Assembly: GCA_045546275.1 (NCBI GenBank)
Contig: JAZQCM010000014.1
Location: 341,528-405,527 of the forward strand
Length of the DNA: 64,000 nt
Source: RGIG1927 sp045546275
Lineage (GTDB): Bacteria; Bacillota; Clostridia; UMGS1883
Direction of reading: 5' to 3'
Both the position numbers and the translations under genes were made by a program. Shown here in pieces: positions 1 to 7,817 of the stretch. The notes beneath the pieces are model-generated. The model saw only the letters and a program-made list of their open reading frames with translations. It made no database searches and was not told the origin of the DNA. The number at the start of each line of letters is the position of its first letter. Positions within the stretch are counted from its first letter, which is position 1.

Positions 1-1460
1 TTGCGACCAAGGGTAAGAGCGACACACAAAACATAGGAACAGTTTGGAATGTAGAAAAAGGTAAAGATTACACAATTTCCTTTGATATCTATACCGGTGA
101 AGTATTGGATGCAAATAACTACCAGTATAACCGTCTTAGCGATGGATTTGCACTTGGTGATGTAGGTCAAAGAGAAAACTCAGGAACTGATATTATTGCT
201 TGGGGTGAAGCCTTAACTGCAAATAGTTGGACTCACTTTAATAAGGACTTCACAGCAGCAACAGATATTCTTTACTTCCAGAGTAGCTGGAGTGCGGGAG
301 AAATGAAGTTTACAAACTTTGTTCTTGAAGAGGCAGGTGCAGAACCCGGTCCTGAACCTGATGATGATAAAATTCCCGTAACAATCCAGTACGTTGACAA
401 GGACGGCAACAAGCTTCGTGATGATGTTACAGTTAAGATTAATCAGGGTGTTAACGAATACACAGTTCCTTCTTCTTATAAGGTAATTGAAGACAAGACA
501 GAAAGCAGCTTGGTTTATAAGTACATCTACAATGAAAAGGCGACAGATGGTGGCGACGTAGTTTCCATTTCTATACTTCATGAAAACATTGCAACATTGG
601 TATTCGATGTATTGAAGGCTGACAAGAACTCCAATTTAGTAGTTGATGGTGACTTCACAAGTGATGACGGTAAGTTCAGCTGGGGTACATGGCAGACTCC
701 TTCCAACACAAACGGTCATAACAATGAATACTTCAAGGATAGATGTGAAGACTGGTTCTACCAGGTAAACCGTGACACTAACGCTTCTGCTCTTTACCTT
801 ACAGGTCTTACAGCTGAAAACTATGCATTAGGTACTCGTTGGAACGATGGTACAGATGGTCTTTGCTCCATGGCAAACTTCATTCCTGTTAAGAAGGGCA
901 AGACATACCTTGTATCCTACGACTATAAGCACCAGAGTGCAGGTACAGACGGAAGTTACATTTCCACAAGCTTTGTAACAAGCAAGAGCATGGGTGCAGG
1001 TTCTGCTTCCGGTTCTAATGTTCCTAAGAATGTTACCACAGATTGGCAGACAAATACATTTACAATTACAGCTCCCAATGATGGTTACATTTACTTCCAC
1101 TTCTCATGGCTTGGTTCCGGTGGTCCCTCCGCTTCCTCCAACAACGGTTCCGGTCCCTACTGGTACTTTGACAACTTTGAAGTGCTCGAAGTAATCACAT
1201 TTGAAAACAACATCAAGTATTCCGCAGGCTTTGCTGAAATCCTTGCTGAAGACGGTACAACAGGTTATGTAGTACAGGCTGTATATAACAGTGAAGGCGC
1301 ACTTGAAAGTGTTGAATTCTCCGAAGAATATACATTCAGCCAGGAAGAAGCAGTTAAGGTTCCCGTAGCAAAGGGCGCAAAGGTTATGGTATTCAAGTCT
1401 ATTACAAATGGTACAGATGGTTTCCTTGAACCTATTGCTCCTGCAATTATTGCTGAATAA
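1..1460 (+). CDS. C-terminal part of a large secreted carbohydrate-binding protein (5' truncated by window)
   Basis: The frame is open from base 3, so the gene starts outside the window; a TTG at 105 is internal. Visible order: the end of a beta-sandwich module (to about base 330), a Pro/Glu/Asp-rich linker, a MucBP-like module (VTIQYVDKDG, about 370-600), a CBM-like beta-sandwich beginning NLVVDGDFTSDDGKFSWGTW and ending PYWYFDNFEV (about 635-1190), and a short Ig-like tail. The same MucBP, CBM-like, tail order closes the 1,295-residue protein at 53599-57489, and the CBM-like modules are clearly homologous. The likely role is binding extracellular glycans; the catalytic part, if any, is outside the window. 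There is no sorting signal or SLH domain at the C-terminus. A strong terminator follows directly. Confidence 0.85.
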   Translation, partial: ATKGKSDTQNIGTVWNVEKGKDYTISFDIYTGEVLDANNYQYNRLSDGFALGDVGQRENSGTDIIAWGEALTANSWTHFNKDFTAATDILYFQSSWSAGEMKFTNFVLEEAGAEPGPEPDDDKIPVTIQYVDKDGNKLRDDVTVKINQGVNEYTVPSSYKVIEDKTESSLVYKYIYNEKATDGGDVVSISILHENIATLVFDVLKADKNSNLVVDGDFTSDDGKFSWGTWQTPSNTNGHNNEYFKDRCEDWFYQVNRDTNASALYLTGLTAENYALGTRWNDGTDGLCSMANFIPVKKGKTYLVSYDYKHQSAGTDGSYISTSFVTSKSMGAGSASGSNVPKNVTTDWQTNTFTITAPNDGYIYFHFSWLGSGGPSASSNNGSGPYWYFDNFEVLEVITFENNIKYSAGFAEILAEDGTTGYVVQAVYNSEGALESVEFSEEYTFSQEEAVKVPVAKGAKVMVFKSITNGTDGFLEPIAPAIIAE

Positions 1461-1468
1461 CTAAAAAT

Positions 1469-1498
1469 TAAAGAGCTCCGAATTTCGGAGCTCTTTTT
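1469..1498 (+). terminator. Intrinsic terminator
   Basis: AAAGAGCTCCGAA and its complement form a GC-rich stem followed by TTTTT, 9 bases after the stop codon of the upstream secreted protein. The A-run on the other side may also let it terminate the convergent thioesterase gene. Confidence 0.9.
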
Positions 1499-1506
1499 GT
1501 GTGCAA

Positions 1507-1995
1507 TTATATGAATTTAACAGGCAAAGGGGGGCAATCCATCAGCTTTAAAATGTCGGAAACAGATTGTCTGCCCTGGAGTGTCATTAATTTTGAAGTG
1601 CCGTATGCAATTAATTTGCCGTTTCCGTCGGTTAAGGTAACCTCGCAAAGCACAATGCTTCTGCCTTCTTTAATGGCGGTTGCGGTGGCAATCAATTTAC
1701 CCGAGTATGCCATTGCAAGGTTTGTCACCGACAAATCCAGTGAAGTAAAGCCGCTGTCCTCGTCTTTGTTGCAGTAAGCCGCCCAGTATGCTGCAGAGTC
1801 AATAATTGATGCATACATACCACCGTGAACTGAGCCGAAGGGGTTTAAGTGCTTTGACTCAATATCAACCTCCATAACCGAAAAGCCGCTTCCCAAATCA
1901 ACAAGCTTCATACCTAAAAGAGCAGAGTATGGACTTAAGTTTATGGTTTCCTTAAGTTTTTCTATATGTAATGGATTAATTTTTTTGTTGTTCAT
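1507..1995 (-). CDS. PaaI-family hotdog-fold thioesterase
   Basis: 162 residues, the usual length for a single hotdog domain. The segment NPFGSVHGGMYASIIDSAA (about residues 51-69) is the hotdog active-site helix region, with the HGG motif typical of PaaI/YbgC-like acyl-CoA thioesterases, followed by TSLDLSVTNL and ATAIKEGRSI strands. It would hydrolyse a CoA thioester in the cytosol; the substrate cannot be told from sequence. The ATG has an AGGAGGG ribosome site at good spacing and its own promoter (2017-2045), so it is a single-gene unit. The C-terminal extension after TLQGRQ is not diagnostic. Confidence 0.85.
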   Translation of the reverse strand: MNNKKINPLHIEKLKETINLSPYSALLGMKLVDLGSGFSVMEVDIESKHLNPFGSVHGGMYASIIDSAAYWAAYCNKDEDSGFTSLDLSVTNLAMAYSGKLIATATAIKEGRSIVLCEVTLTDGNGKLIAYGTSKLMTLQGRQSVSDILKLMDCPPLPVKFI

Positions 1996-2016
1996 GAAAA
2001 ACCCTCCTTTTTTTCT

Positions 2017-2045
2017 ATTATAACATTTTTGTGCTAAGCTTTCAA
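2017..2045 (-). promoter_or_regulatory. Sigma-A promoter of the thioesterase gene
   Basis: On the minus strand TTGAAA, a 17-base spacer and TATAAT, about 22 bases upstream of the thioesterase start codon. Confidence 0.8.
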
Positions 2046-2046
2046 T

Positions 2047-2072
2047 AAAAAAGAGGCATAAGCCTCTTTTTT
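2047..2072 (-). terminator. Intrinsic terminator after the CBS gene
   Basis: AAAAAAGAGGC, loop ATAA, GCCTCTTTTTT. The symmetrical A/T tracts make it usable on either strand; on the minus strand it follows the CBS-protein stop codon immediately. Confidence 0.88.
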
Positions 2073-2502
2073 ACTTGCAACACTTATATTTGGAGGATAT
2101 ATCACAAAGTGCTTTGCCGGCTTCCATGTCAAACTTGCCTGTGCGGGAAATATCGCCCAAGGAAACAAAGCCCACAATTTTGCCGTCATCCACAACAGGA
2201 AGCCTGCGGACCTTTGCTTCGCTCATAATCTGTGTGGCACTTTCAATGTCGGCATCAAGACAAACCGATGAAATATGATTTGTCATAACATCGCAAACAG
2301 TGTATCTTTCGGGGTCTTTTCCGCTTGCAGTAACACGGATTGTAATGTCACGGTCAGTAATTATACCTAAAACCTTGCCCGAATAATCAACAACGGGAAG
2401 AGCACCAATATTATGCTTTTGCATCTTTTTTGCCGCCATTACAACACTGTCCTGAGGATTCACCGTAACAGTGGAACAGGAGCATATATCTCTGACTTTC
2501 AT
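2071..2502 (-). CDS. CBS-domain pair protein
   Basis: 143 residues made of two CBS motifs: one around GALPVVDYSGKVLGIITDRD and one around VRRLPVVDDGKIVGFVSLGD. Such stand-alone Bateman modules usually bind adenine nucleotides and act as cytosolic sensors; no effector domain is attached and the target is unknown. I chose the ATG at 2502 rather than an upstream in-frame codon because AAAGGTGG lies just before it. That ribosome site lies inside the 3' arm of a terminator-like hairpin (2503-2545), so translation may depend on hairpin opening or readthrough from comF. Confidence 0.85.
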   Translation of the reverse strand: MKVRDICSCSTVTVNPQDSVVMAAKKMQKHNIGALPVVDYSGKVLGIITDRDITIRVTASGKDPERYTVCDVMTNHISSVCLDADIESATQIMSEAKVRRLPVVDDGKIVGFVSLGDISRTGKFDMEAGKALCDISSKYKCCK

Positions 2503-2545
2503 AAAAAAACCACCTTTCGCAATTAGTATGTGCAAAAGGTGGTTT
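2503..2545 (-). terminator. Terminator-like hairpin overlapping the ribosome site of the CBS gene
   Basis: An 11-bp perfect stem (2535-2545 with 2507-2517) around a 17-base loop, followed on the minus strand by a T tract that runs to the base before the CBS ATG. It lies between comF and the CBS gene. The AAAGGTGG ribosome site is entirely in the 3' arm, so the one structure can both stop transcription and hide the ribosome site. Confidence 0.8.
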
Positions 2546-2560
2546 AAAATTTAAGGGAAT

Positions 2561-3268
2561 TTATTCTTTTTCACGCAGTGCAACAGCTGATATGTACACA
2601 TTTTCACAACCCATTTTTAAAAGAAGGGATGCGCAAGCATTAATGGTTGAGCCTGTTGTGTAAATATCGTCAATTAAAAGTGCGTTGCCGTGAAGAGGTA
2701 TATCCTTGGAAGAATATGAATTTTTTGCATTTTTTCGTCTTTCGGAAAAGGAAAGCGTAGATTGCCTTGGTGTGTTATTTTTGCGGTTAAGTGTGTCAAT
2801 TAAAGGCAAGTTTAAAATTTTTGCACATTCCTTTGCAATCAACTCGCTTTGGTTAAAGCCTCGCTCCTTAAATCGGTTTTCCGAAATGGGAACAAAGGTG
2901 ACAAAGTCAAGCGGTAAGGTTTCTTTTCGAAGAATGCTGTCGCATATTAAAAAAGCAAAGCTGTGACAGAAAAAATCTTTATTATAAAATTTCATGTTTA
3001 TAAGGGCACGCCTTACAGAATCGGTATAAATAAGTGGCGTGAAAGCACCGCGTACCCGGTAGCGGTTTTTAAGGCAAGGAGCACAAACAGGAAGTGAATT
3101 CTCCTCTCTTGGACGGTTACATAAGGCGCAGGTTTTTCCTGTAATGTAAGGTAAATTTTTCATACATTCATTGCAAATAAAGGTGTGGTTACGATAAGAA
3201 ATTGCCTTTTGGCAAAAAGTGCAACGGTGAGGGTGGAGAATGTCTGCAACAAATGATAAAAGCTTCAT
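2561..3268 (-). CDS. comF: ComF-family phosphoribosyltransferase-like protein
   Basis: 235 residues. The N-terminus has four CxxC pairs (CTFC, CNEC, CALC, CAPC; about residues 16-66), the zinc-binding region of ComF proteins. The C-terminus has the PRPP-binding loop NALLIDDIYTTGSTINACAS (about 195-214). In Bacillus, ComFC is needed for uptake of transforming DNA. The ATG at 3268 was chosen because it lies one base past the recD2 stop and has AAGGA upstream; an ATG at 3301 would overlap recD2 by 32 bases. Coupling to recD2 fits a DNA-handling operon. Competence itself cannot be inferred, since ComF persists in non-competent Clostridia. Confidence 0.88.
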   Translation of the reverse strand: MKLLSFVADILHPHRCTFCQKAISYRNHTFICNECMKNLPYITGKTCALCNRPREENSLPVCAPCLKNRYRVRGAFTPLIYTDSVRRALINMKFYNKDFFCHSFAFLICDSILRKETLPLDFVTFVPISENRFKERGFNQSELIAKECAKILNLPLIDTLNRKNNTPRQSTLSFSERRKNAKNSYSSKDIPLHGNALLIDDIYTTGSTINACASLLLKMGCENVYISAVALREKE

Positions 3269-3269
3269 A

Positions 3270-5456
3270 TCAGTTGTCCTTAAGCTTTTGCAAAAGTCCA
3301 CTGTAGCGCTTGGTTTCTTTGTTGTTCATAACCATTCTTGCAACAGTTTCCTCGCTTCCCACCAAAACCACAATTTCCTTTGCACGGGTCACGGCGGTGT
3401 AAAGTAAATTTCTCACCGTCAGCATGGGCGCAACAGGAGAAACTGAAAGTATAACCGCCTTAAACTCGCACCCCTGGCTTTTGTGAACTGTTAAAGCATA
3501 TGCCAATTCCAGCTCTTCAAGCCATGCAAAATCGTATTCAACCAGCCTTTCGTCGTCAAATTCAATTATCATAACACCTTTTTTTGTGTCAATATCAAGA
3601 ATAACGCCTATATCACCATTATATATTCCCAAGCCGTCCTCGTCGGTGGAGTGGCGGACATAGGGAATGTTGTAGTTGTTTTTAATTTGCATAACCTTGT
3701 CCCCTGTGCGGAAGGTGGTATCGCCGAATTTCTTTTCCTTTTTATCCTTTGATGGGGGATTAAGGTATTTTTGGAGAGTTGTGTTTAAAGAGTGAGTTCC
3801 TGCCATGCCTTTTTTTGACGGCGACAACACCTGTATGTGGCGCATTGGGTCAAAGGAGTATGTTGCAGGGAGTCTGTTGGCACATAAATCGGCAATGGTG
3901 GTGTCGGTTTCAGAGGAGGCTCTCGGCATGAAGAAAAAGTCCTTGCCTTTTTGGTTGCAAAGGGGCATTTGTCCCGAATTAATCCTGTGGGCATTTGTTA
4001 CAATCATGCTTTCGCTCGCCTGACGAAAAACGTCGGTTAAGGTTATAACAGGAAAACGCTTTGACTCAATAATGTCCTTTAAAACATTGCCTGCACCCAC
4101 ACTTGGGAGCTGGTCGGAGTCCCCTGACAAAATAAGTCGGGCGTTTTTTCGTAAGCTTTTTAAAAGCACGCTCATTAAGCTTAAATCCACCATACTCATT
4201 TCGTCAACAATAACTATGTCGGTGTTTAACGGGTCAAAGTCAACTGTGTAGGTAAATTCATCGCTGTCGGAAATAACATCTAAATTCAAAAGCCTGTGGA
4301 GAGTTTTTGCCTCTGTATTGCAGGCTTCGCTGAGCCTTTTTGCAGCTTTGCCCGTAGGCGCTGCAAGGCTTACCTTTTTACCAAGGGAGGAATACACCTT
4401 TAAAATGGTGTTTATAATAGTGGTTTTACCTGTGCCGGGACCGCCTGTGATAATGGTTATGTTTTCGCACAAAGCACTTCTCACAGCCTCACGCTGTTTT
4501 TCCGACAAGGTTAAGCCTGCGCTTGCTTCATCAATTGCATATTCAATATCATATTTTATTTTTTCTTTATTTCGGGTAATAAGTGACAAAAGGTTTGTTG
4601 CAACCGACAGTTCCTCGTTGTAAAGAGAGGTTAAATAGCAAAGGTCGGTGGAAATTTCGTGCACAATCCTGCCCGATAAAACAAGCTCCGTAAACTGTGA
4701 CTGAACATCAATTTCATCACAGCCTAAAAGACGGCAGCAATAGGGAATAAGGCTTTCTTTGGGGTAGCAGGTGTGACCGTTTTGTGCCGCCTCCGACAAA
4801 GCGTGGCGTATTCCGCTTTTAATCCTTCCCGGATGGTTGTAGCTGACCCCCATGCGTGATGCAATAAGGTCGGCAGTTTTAAAGCCAATGCCGCTTATTT
4901 CGTCGCAAAGGGTGTAGGGGTTTGCGTTTATTAAATCAACTGCCAGAGAGCCGAATTTTTTATGAATTTTAACTGCCATTTTGGCACTTACACCAAACTG
5001 CTGAAAATACATAACCGTTGCGGCGGCATCCTGCCTTATTAAAAAGGCTTCGTTCATTTTCATTGCCTTGGCTAATGAAATCCCCTTTATAACTGTAAGG
5101 CGCTCAGGAGCGTTTTTAATAACCTCCAACGTTTCCTCGCCGAAAACGTCGGTCATTTTTATGGCGGTGGCTTCGCGTATGCCCGGGATTATACCGGAGG
5201 AGAGGTATGTTCTTATTGCACTTACCTTCTGAGGAATTGTACGCTCAAAGCTTTCAAATTTGAACTGCTCGCCGTAATCGGGATGGGTTGTCCATTTGCC
5301 TGATAAAAGCACACATTCCCCCGAAGTAATGTAGGGGATGTGACCAACACAGGTTATGAGATTTTTTCCGTAGTTAAGGTCAAAAACACAATAACAATTG
5401 TCGTCGTTATAATACACAACCTCATAAACTTCACCCTGAATTTTTTCGTTTTCCAA
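3270..5456 (-). CDS. recD2: RecD2-type ATP-dependent DNA helicase
   Basis: 728 residues, usual for RecD2 (about 700-750). N-terminal domain with helix-hairpin-helix-like repeats (VIKGISLAKAMKM, LCDEISGIGFKTADLIA), then SF1B helicase motifs: Walker A GGPGTGKTT (about residue 337), Walker B IVDEMSMVD (about 417), GDSDQLPSVG, VFRQA, LTVHKSQG (about 655) and LYTAVTRAKE. It is predicted to be a 5'-3' helicase in DNA repair without a RecBC partner. The start is TTG at 5456, with AGGAGG seven bases upstream. A small membrane ORF (5431-5610) overlaps this start by 26 bases, suggesting coupled translation. Confidence 0.95.
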   Translation of the reverse strand: MENEKIQGEVYEVVYYNDDNCYCVFDLNYGKNLITCVGHIPYITSGECVLLSGKWTTHPDYGEQFKFESFERTIPQKVSAIRTYLSSGIIPGIREATAIKMTDVFGEETLEVIKNAPERLTVIKGISLAKAMKMNEAFLIRQDAAATVMYFQQFGVSAKMAVKIHKKFGSLAVDLINANPYTLCDEISGIGFKTADLIASRMGVSYNHPGRIKSGIRHALSEAAQNGHTCYPKESLIPYCCRLLGCDEIDVQSQFTELVLSGRIVHEISTDLCYLTSLYNEELSVATNLLSLITRNKEKIKYDIEYAIDEASAGLTLSEKQREAVRSALCENITIITGGPGTGKTTIINTILKVYSSLGKKVSLAAPTGKAAKRLSEACNTEAKTLHRLLNLDVISDSDEFTYTVDFDPLNTDIVIVDEMSMVDLSLMSVLLKSLRKNARLILSGDSDQLPSVGAGNVLKDIIESKRFPVITLTDVFRQASESMIVTNAHRINSGQMPLCNQKGKDFFFMPRASSETDTTIADLCANRLPATYSFDPMRHIQVLSPSKKGMAGTHSLNTTLQKYLNPPSKDKKEKKFGDTTFRTGDKVMQIKNNYNIPYVRHSTDEDGLGIYNGDIGVILDIDTKKGVMIIEFDDERLVEYDFAWLEELELAYALTVHKSQGCEFKAVILSVSPVAPMLTVRNLLYTAVTRAKEIVVLVGSEETVARMVMNNKETKRYSGLLQKLKDN

Positions 5457-5610
5457 TACAATCCCTCCTTTTCTTTACAATTTTGATTTTAACTAAGTAA
5501 TCAGAGTATTCCTCTTCAAGCTCGGTTATTTCCATGCTTTTATGTACTAAAAACACAATTGTAAAAACAACCGAAAACAAAATTATGAAAGAACAAATAA
5601 TTTCTGTCAT
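5431..5610 (-). CDS. Small predicted single-span membrane protein overlapping recD2
   Basis: 59 codons: ATG at 5610, stop TGA at 5431-5433. Residues about 4-22 (IICSFIILFSVVFTIVFLV) form one clear membrane helix, followed by an acidic stretch ITELEEEYSDYL and a basic tail. GGTGA lies eight bases before the ATG. The ribosome site of recD2 is inside this frame and the frame ends inside recD2, so the two would be coupled. I do not recognise a family. Evidence is limited to composition, start signal and position between metK and recD2; conservation in relatives would decide. Confidence 0.5.
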   Translation of the reverse strand: MTEIICSFIILFSVVFTIVFLVHKSMEITELEEEYSDYLVKIKIVKKRRDCIGKRKNSG

Positions 5611-5620
5611 ATTAAATTCA

Positions 5621-5648
5621 CCCCGATATCAGTTTATGAATATCGGGG
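5621..5648 (-). promoter_or_regulatory. Hairpin after metK touching the next ribosome site
   Basis: A 9-bp perfect stem (5640-5648 with 5621-5629, CCCCGATAT) around a 10-base loop, 12 bases past metK. No T-run follows on the minus strand, so it is a poor terminator. The GGGG at the end of the 3' arm is part of GGGGTGA, the ribosome site of the small membrane ORF. Confidence 0.6.
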
Positions 5649-5660
5649 CGATTTTGATAA

Positions 5661-6842
5661 TTAAAGGTATTTTTTAAGGCTTTCCACAGCGTCAAGTGCT
5701 TCCCAGGGGAGAGAAACATCGTCGCGACCAAAATGACCATATGCTGCAGTCTGCTTGTAAATAGGTCTCTTAAGGTCAAGGCGCTTAATGATAGCCGCAG
5801 GACGAAGGTCAAATTCACGAAGAACAATGCTGTTGATTTCATCGTCGGAAAGCTTGCCTGTGCCAAAAGTATCAACACGTACAGAAACAGGGTTCGCAAC
5901 GCCGATTGCATATGCAAGCTGAATCTGGCACTTGTCGCAAAGAGAGGCTGCAACAAGGTTCTTGGCAATGTAACGAGCCATGTAAGCCGCACTTCTGTCA
6001 ACCTTTGTGGGGTCCTTGCCGGAAAAAGCACCGCCGCCGTGAGGAGCGTAGCCACCGTATGTGTCAACAATAATCTTTCTGCCTGTAAGACCACTGTCAC
6101 CCTGAGGTCCGCCGATTACAAATCTGCCTGTGGGGTTAATAAAAATCTTAGTGCTTTCGTCCATAAGACTGGAAGGAATTGTAGCTTCTATTACGTGCTT
6201 TTTAATATCTTTCTTGATTGTTTCCAAGGTTACGTCAGCTGAATGCTGAGTGGAAACAACAATTGTATCAATCCTCTTTGGAGTGTCACCGTCGTATTCA
6301 ACTGTTACCTGAGTTTTGCCATCGGGACGAAGGTAGGTAAGAGTGCCGTTTTTTCTTACCTCGGTCAAACGCTTTGCCATTTTCTGTGCATAGTAAATGG
6401 GCATGGGCATGAAAACATCTGTTTCGTTTGTTGCGTAGCCAAACATCATGCCCTGGTCGCCTGCACCTGTGTCAAATTCGCTGCTGTCGCCTTCCTTTGC
6501 TTCCAATGACTTGTCCACACCCAAAGCAATGTCGGCTGACTGCTTGTTAAGTGTGTTTAAAACTGCAACGGAGTCGTAGGCAAAGCCTAAATCTCCGTGT
6601 GTGTAGCCAATGCTTTCGATTGTGTCACGCACAATCTGTCTTACGTCGGGCTGATGAGTTGATGTAATTTCACCAAAAACCATAACAAGACCTGTTGCCG
6701 CACATGTTTCGCAAGCAACTCTTGCATTGGGGTCGTGAGCTAAAATATCGTCAAGAATACTGTCGGAAAGCATGTCGCAAACTTTGTCGGGATGACCTTC
6801 TGTAACAGATTCTGATGTAAACAATTTCTTCTGTAATTCCAT
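5661..6842 (-). CDS. metK: S-adenosylmethionine synthase
   Basis: 393 residues, normal length. It makes S-adenosylmethionine from methionine and ATP in the cytosol. Family marks: ESVTEGHPDKVCD near the N-terminus (ATP/methionine binding), GAGDQGMMFGYA (about 120-131), and GGGAFSGKDPTKVDRSAAY (about 258-276, phosphate-binding loop). GGAGG precedes the ATG. It sits 12 bases downstream of a membrane-exporter gene and likely shares the promoter at 7425-7453. I see no SAM riboswitch in the 5' region of this unit. Confidence 0.97.
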   Translation of the reverse strand: MELQKKLFTSESVTEGHPDKVCDMLSDSILDDILAHDPNARVACETCAATGLVMVFGEITSTHQPDVRQIVRDTIESIGYTHGDLGFAYDSVAVLNTLNKQSADIALGVDKSLEAKEGDSSEFDTGAGDQGMMFGYATNETDVFMPMPIYYAQKMAKRLTEVRKNGTLTYLRPDGKTQVTVEYDGDTPKRIDTIVVSTQHSADVTLETIKKDIKKHVIEATIPSSLMDESTKIFINPTGRFVIGGPQGDSGLTGRKIIVDTYGGYAPHGGGAFSGKDPTKVDRSAAYMARYIAKNLVAASLCDKCQIQLAYAIGVANPVSVRVDTFGTGKLSDDEINSIVLREFDLRPAAIIKRLDLKRPIYKQTAAYGHFGRDDVSLPWEALDAVESLKKYL

Positions 6843-6854
6843 GTTTTTACCTCC

Positions 6855-7388
6855 TTAAAAAAGTTGGAAAATAAATTTTACTAAAAGTGAGCCAACGCTC
6901 ATGATAACACCTGCTGTAAGCACACCGCCTGATATTGCAAAAAATGCATCACGGAATTTGTAGCCAATGAAGGATGCAACCAATGCACCTGTCCATGCGC
7001 CTGTTCCGGGAAGAGGTATTGCAACAAAAAGGAAAAGACCGAGATTTTTGTACTTTGTAACCTTTGCTTCGTTCTTTTCAACCTTTTTTTCAAGCCACTG
7101 GGGAAACCAGCTGAAAAGCCTGGTTTTTTTGAGCATGTTGCAGAAAGGTGTGATAAATAACAAAATAAAGGGAACAGGTAAAATGTTACCGATTATTGAT
7201 ATTATGTAGCTTGCAATAGGGTCAAGACCTAATGCTGTTGCTACAGGAATTGCACCACGTAGTTCAATAATGGGAAGCATTGAAATCAAAAAAACATACA
7301 AATAGTTTGCACTTGCTGCGGAAAATCCTAAAGCAGTAACTATTGTTACGGCAAAAGAGTGAACAATGTTCTTAATTTGTTCAACCAT
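6855..7388 (-). CDS. Small multidrug-export-type membrane protein (COG2426)
   Basis: 177 residues, almost entirely hydrophobic with four to five membrane spans. The segment LPIIELRGAIPVATALGLDP (about 37-56) and the later PLPGTGAWTGALVASFIGYK are hallmarks of the COG2426 family, annotated as putative small multidrug exporters but without an established substrate. It is the first gene of the metK unit, with a GGAGG site ten bases before the ATG. Linkage with metK is the only functional hint. Confidence 0.8.
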   Translation of the reverse strand: MVEQIKNIVHSFAVTIVTALGFSAASANYLYVFLISMLPIIELRGAIPVATALGLDPIASYIISIIGNILPVPFILLFITPFCNMLKKTRLFSWFPQWLEKKVEKNEAKVTKYKNLGLFLFVAIPLPGTGAWTGALVASFIGYKFRDAFFAISGGVLTAGVIMSVGSLLVKFIFQLF

Positions 7389-7424
7389 ATGATAAATACC
7401 TCCAAGACATTCATTATCTACATT

Positions 7425-7453
7425 ATTCTATAATGAAAAACATGTTTTGTCAA
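7425..7453 (-). promoter_or_regulatory. Promoter of the exporter-metK unit
   Basis: Minus strand TTGACA, 17-base spacer, TAGAAT, about 37 bases before the exporter ATG. It lies back to back with the trp promoter. Confidence 0.75.
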
Positions 7454-7487
7454 CTCTTTGACAGAGAAATAATACACAAAAAAACTA

Positions 7488-7516
7488 TTGACAAAAGAGA
7501 AGCTGTTGTGTATTAT
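7488..7516 (+). promoter_or_regulatory. Promoter of the trpBA unit
   Basis: Consensus TTGACA, 17-base spacer, TATTAT. Transcription would start near 7523, at the base of the T-box leader. Confidence 0.88.
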
Positions 7517-7529
7517 AAATATTAAATAA

Positions 7530-7785
7530 ACCGTTGATTCGGAGATAACGGCAGGAAATGTGCTCACAGAGAGTGGGGGTAGCTGAGAGCCCCATAGTAA
7601 CAGCTTGTCAAATGGACCGATGAGGGCGCAGACCAAAGGGGCAACCTGAGTATTTTGCGACGTGTGCGAGCGTTAATCGCAAGGGCATGTTAGTGCCTGT
7701 AAAGTGTGTCTACGGACAAAACAAGGTGGTACCGCGGGAGTATTCTCGTCCTTGATTGTATTTAACAATCGGGGGCTTTTTTTGT
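7530..7785 (+). ncRNA. Tryptophan-specific T-box leader
   Basis: The T-box sequence AAGGTGGTACCGCGG is at 7723-7737. The leader has the AGAGAG element, the GGTAGCTGAGAGCC distal loop of Stem I, and an AAATGGAC segment in which TGG (7613-7615) is the likely specifier codon, i.e. tryptophan. The terminator is a 12-bp stem 7748-7759 with 7765-7776 followed by TTTTTTT. The antiterminator pairs CAAGG (7722-7726) with CCTTG (7750-7754), mutually exclusive with the terminator. Uncharged tRNA-Trp would allow transcription into trpB and trpA, the expected control for the genes downstream. Confidence 0.93.
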
Positions 7786-7817
7786 TTCAGCTCCCGAAAA
7801 GAAAGGATTTGGTATTT

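Noticed and set aside
213..581. Antisense ORF inside the first gene, and many similar long antisense frames across the window
   Set aside because: They lie opposite clearly homologous genes, lack ribosome sites and show Cys/Phe/Val-rich shadow composition.
7389..7424. SAM riboswitch ahead of the exporter-metK unit
   Set aside because: The leader between the promoter and the exporter ATG is under 40 bases and shows no SAM-I, SAM-II or SAM-III core.
7704..7817. Upstream start for trpB inside the T-box
   Set aside because: The frame is open but lies in the antiterminator and terminator; homology to TrpB begins at the GTG at 7818, which has a ribosome site.
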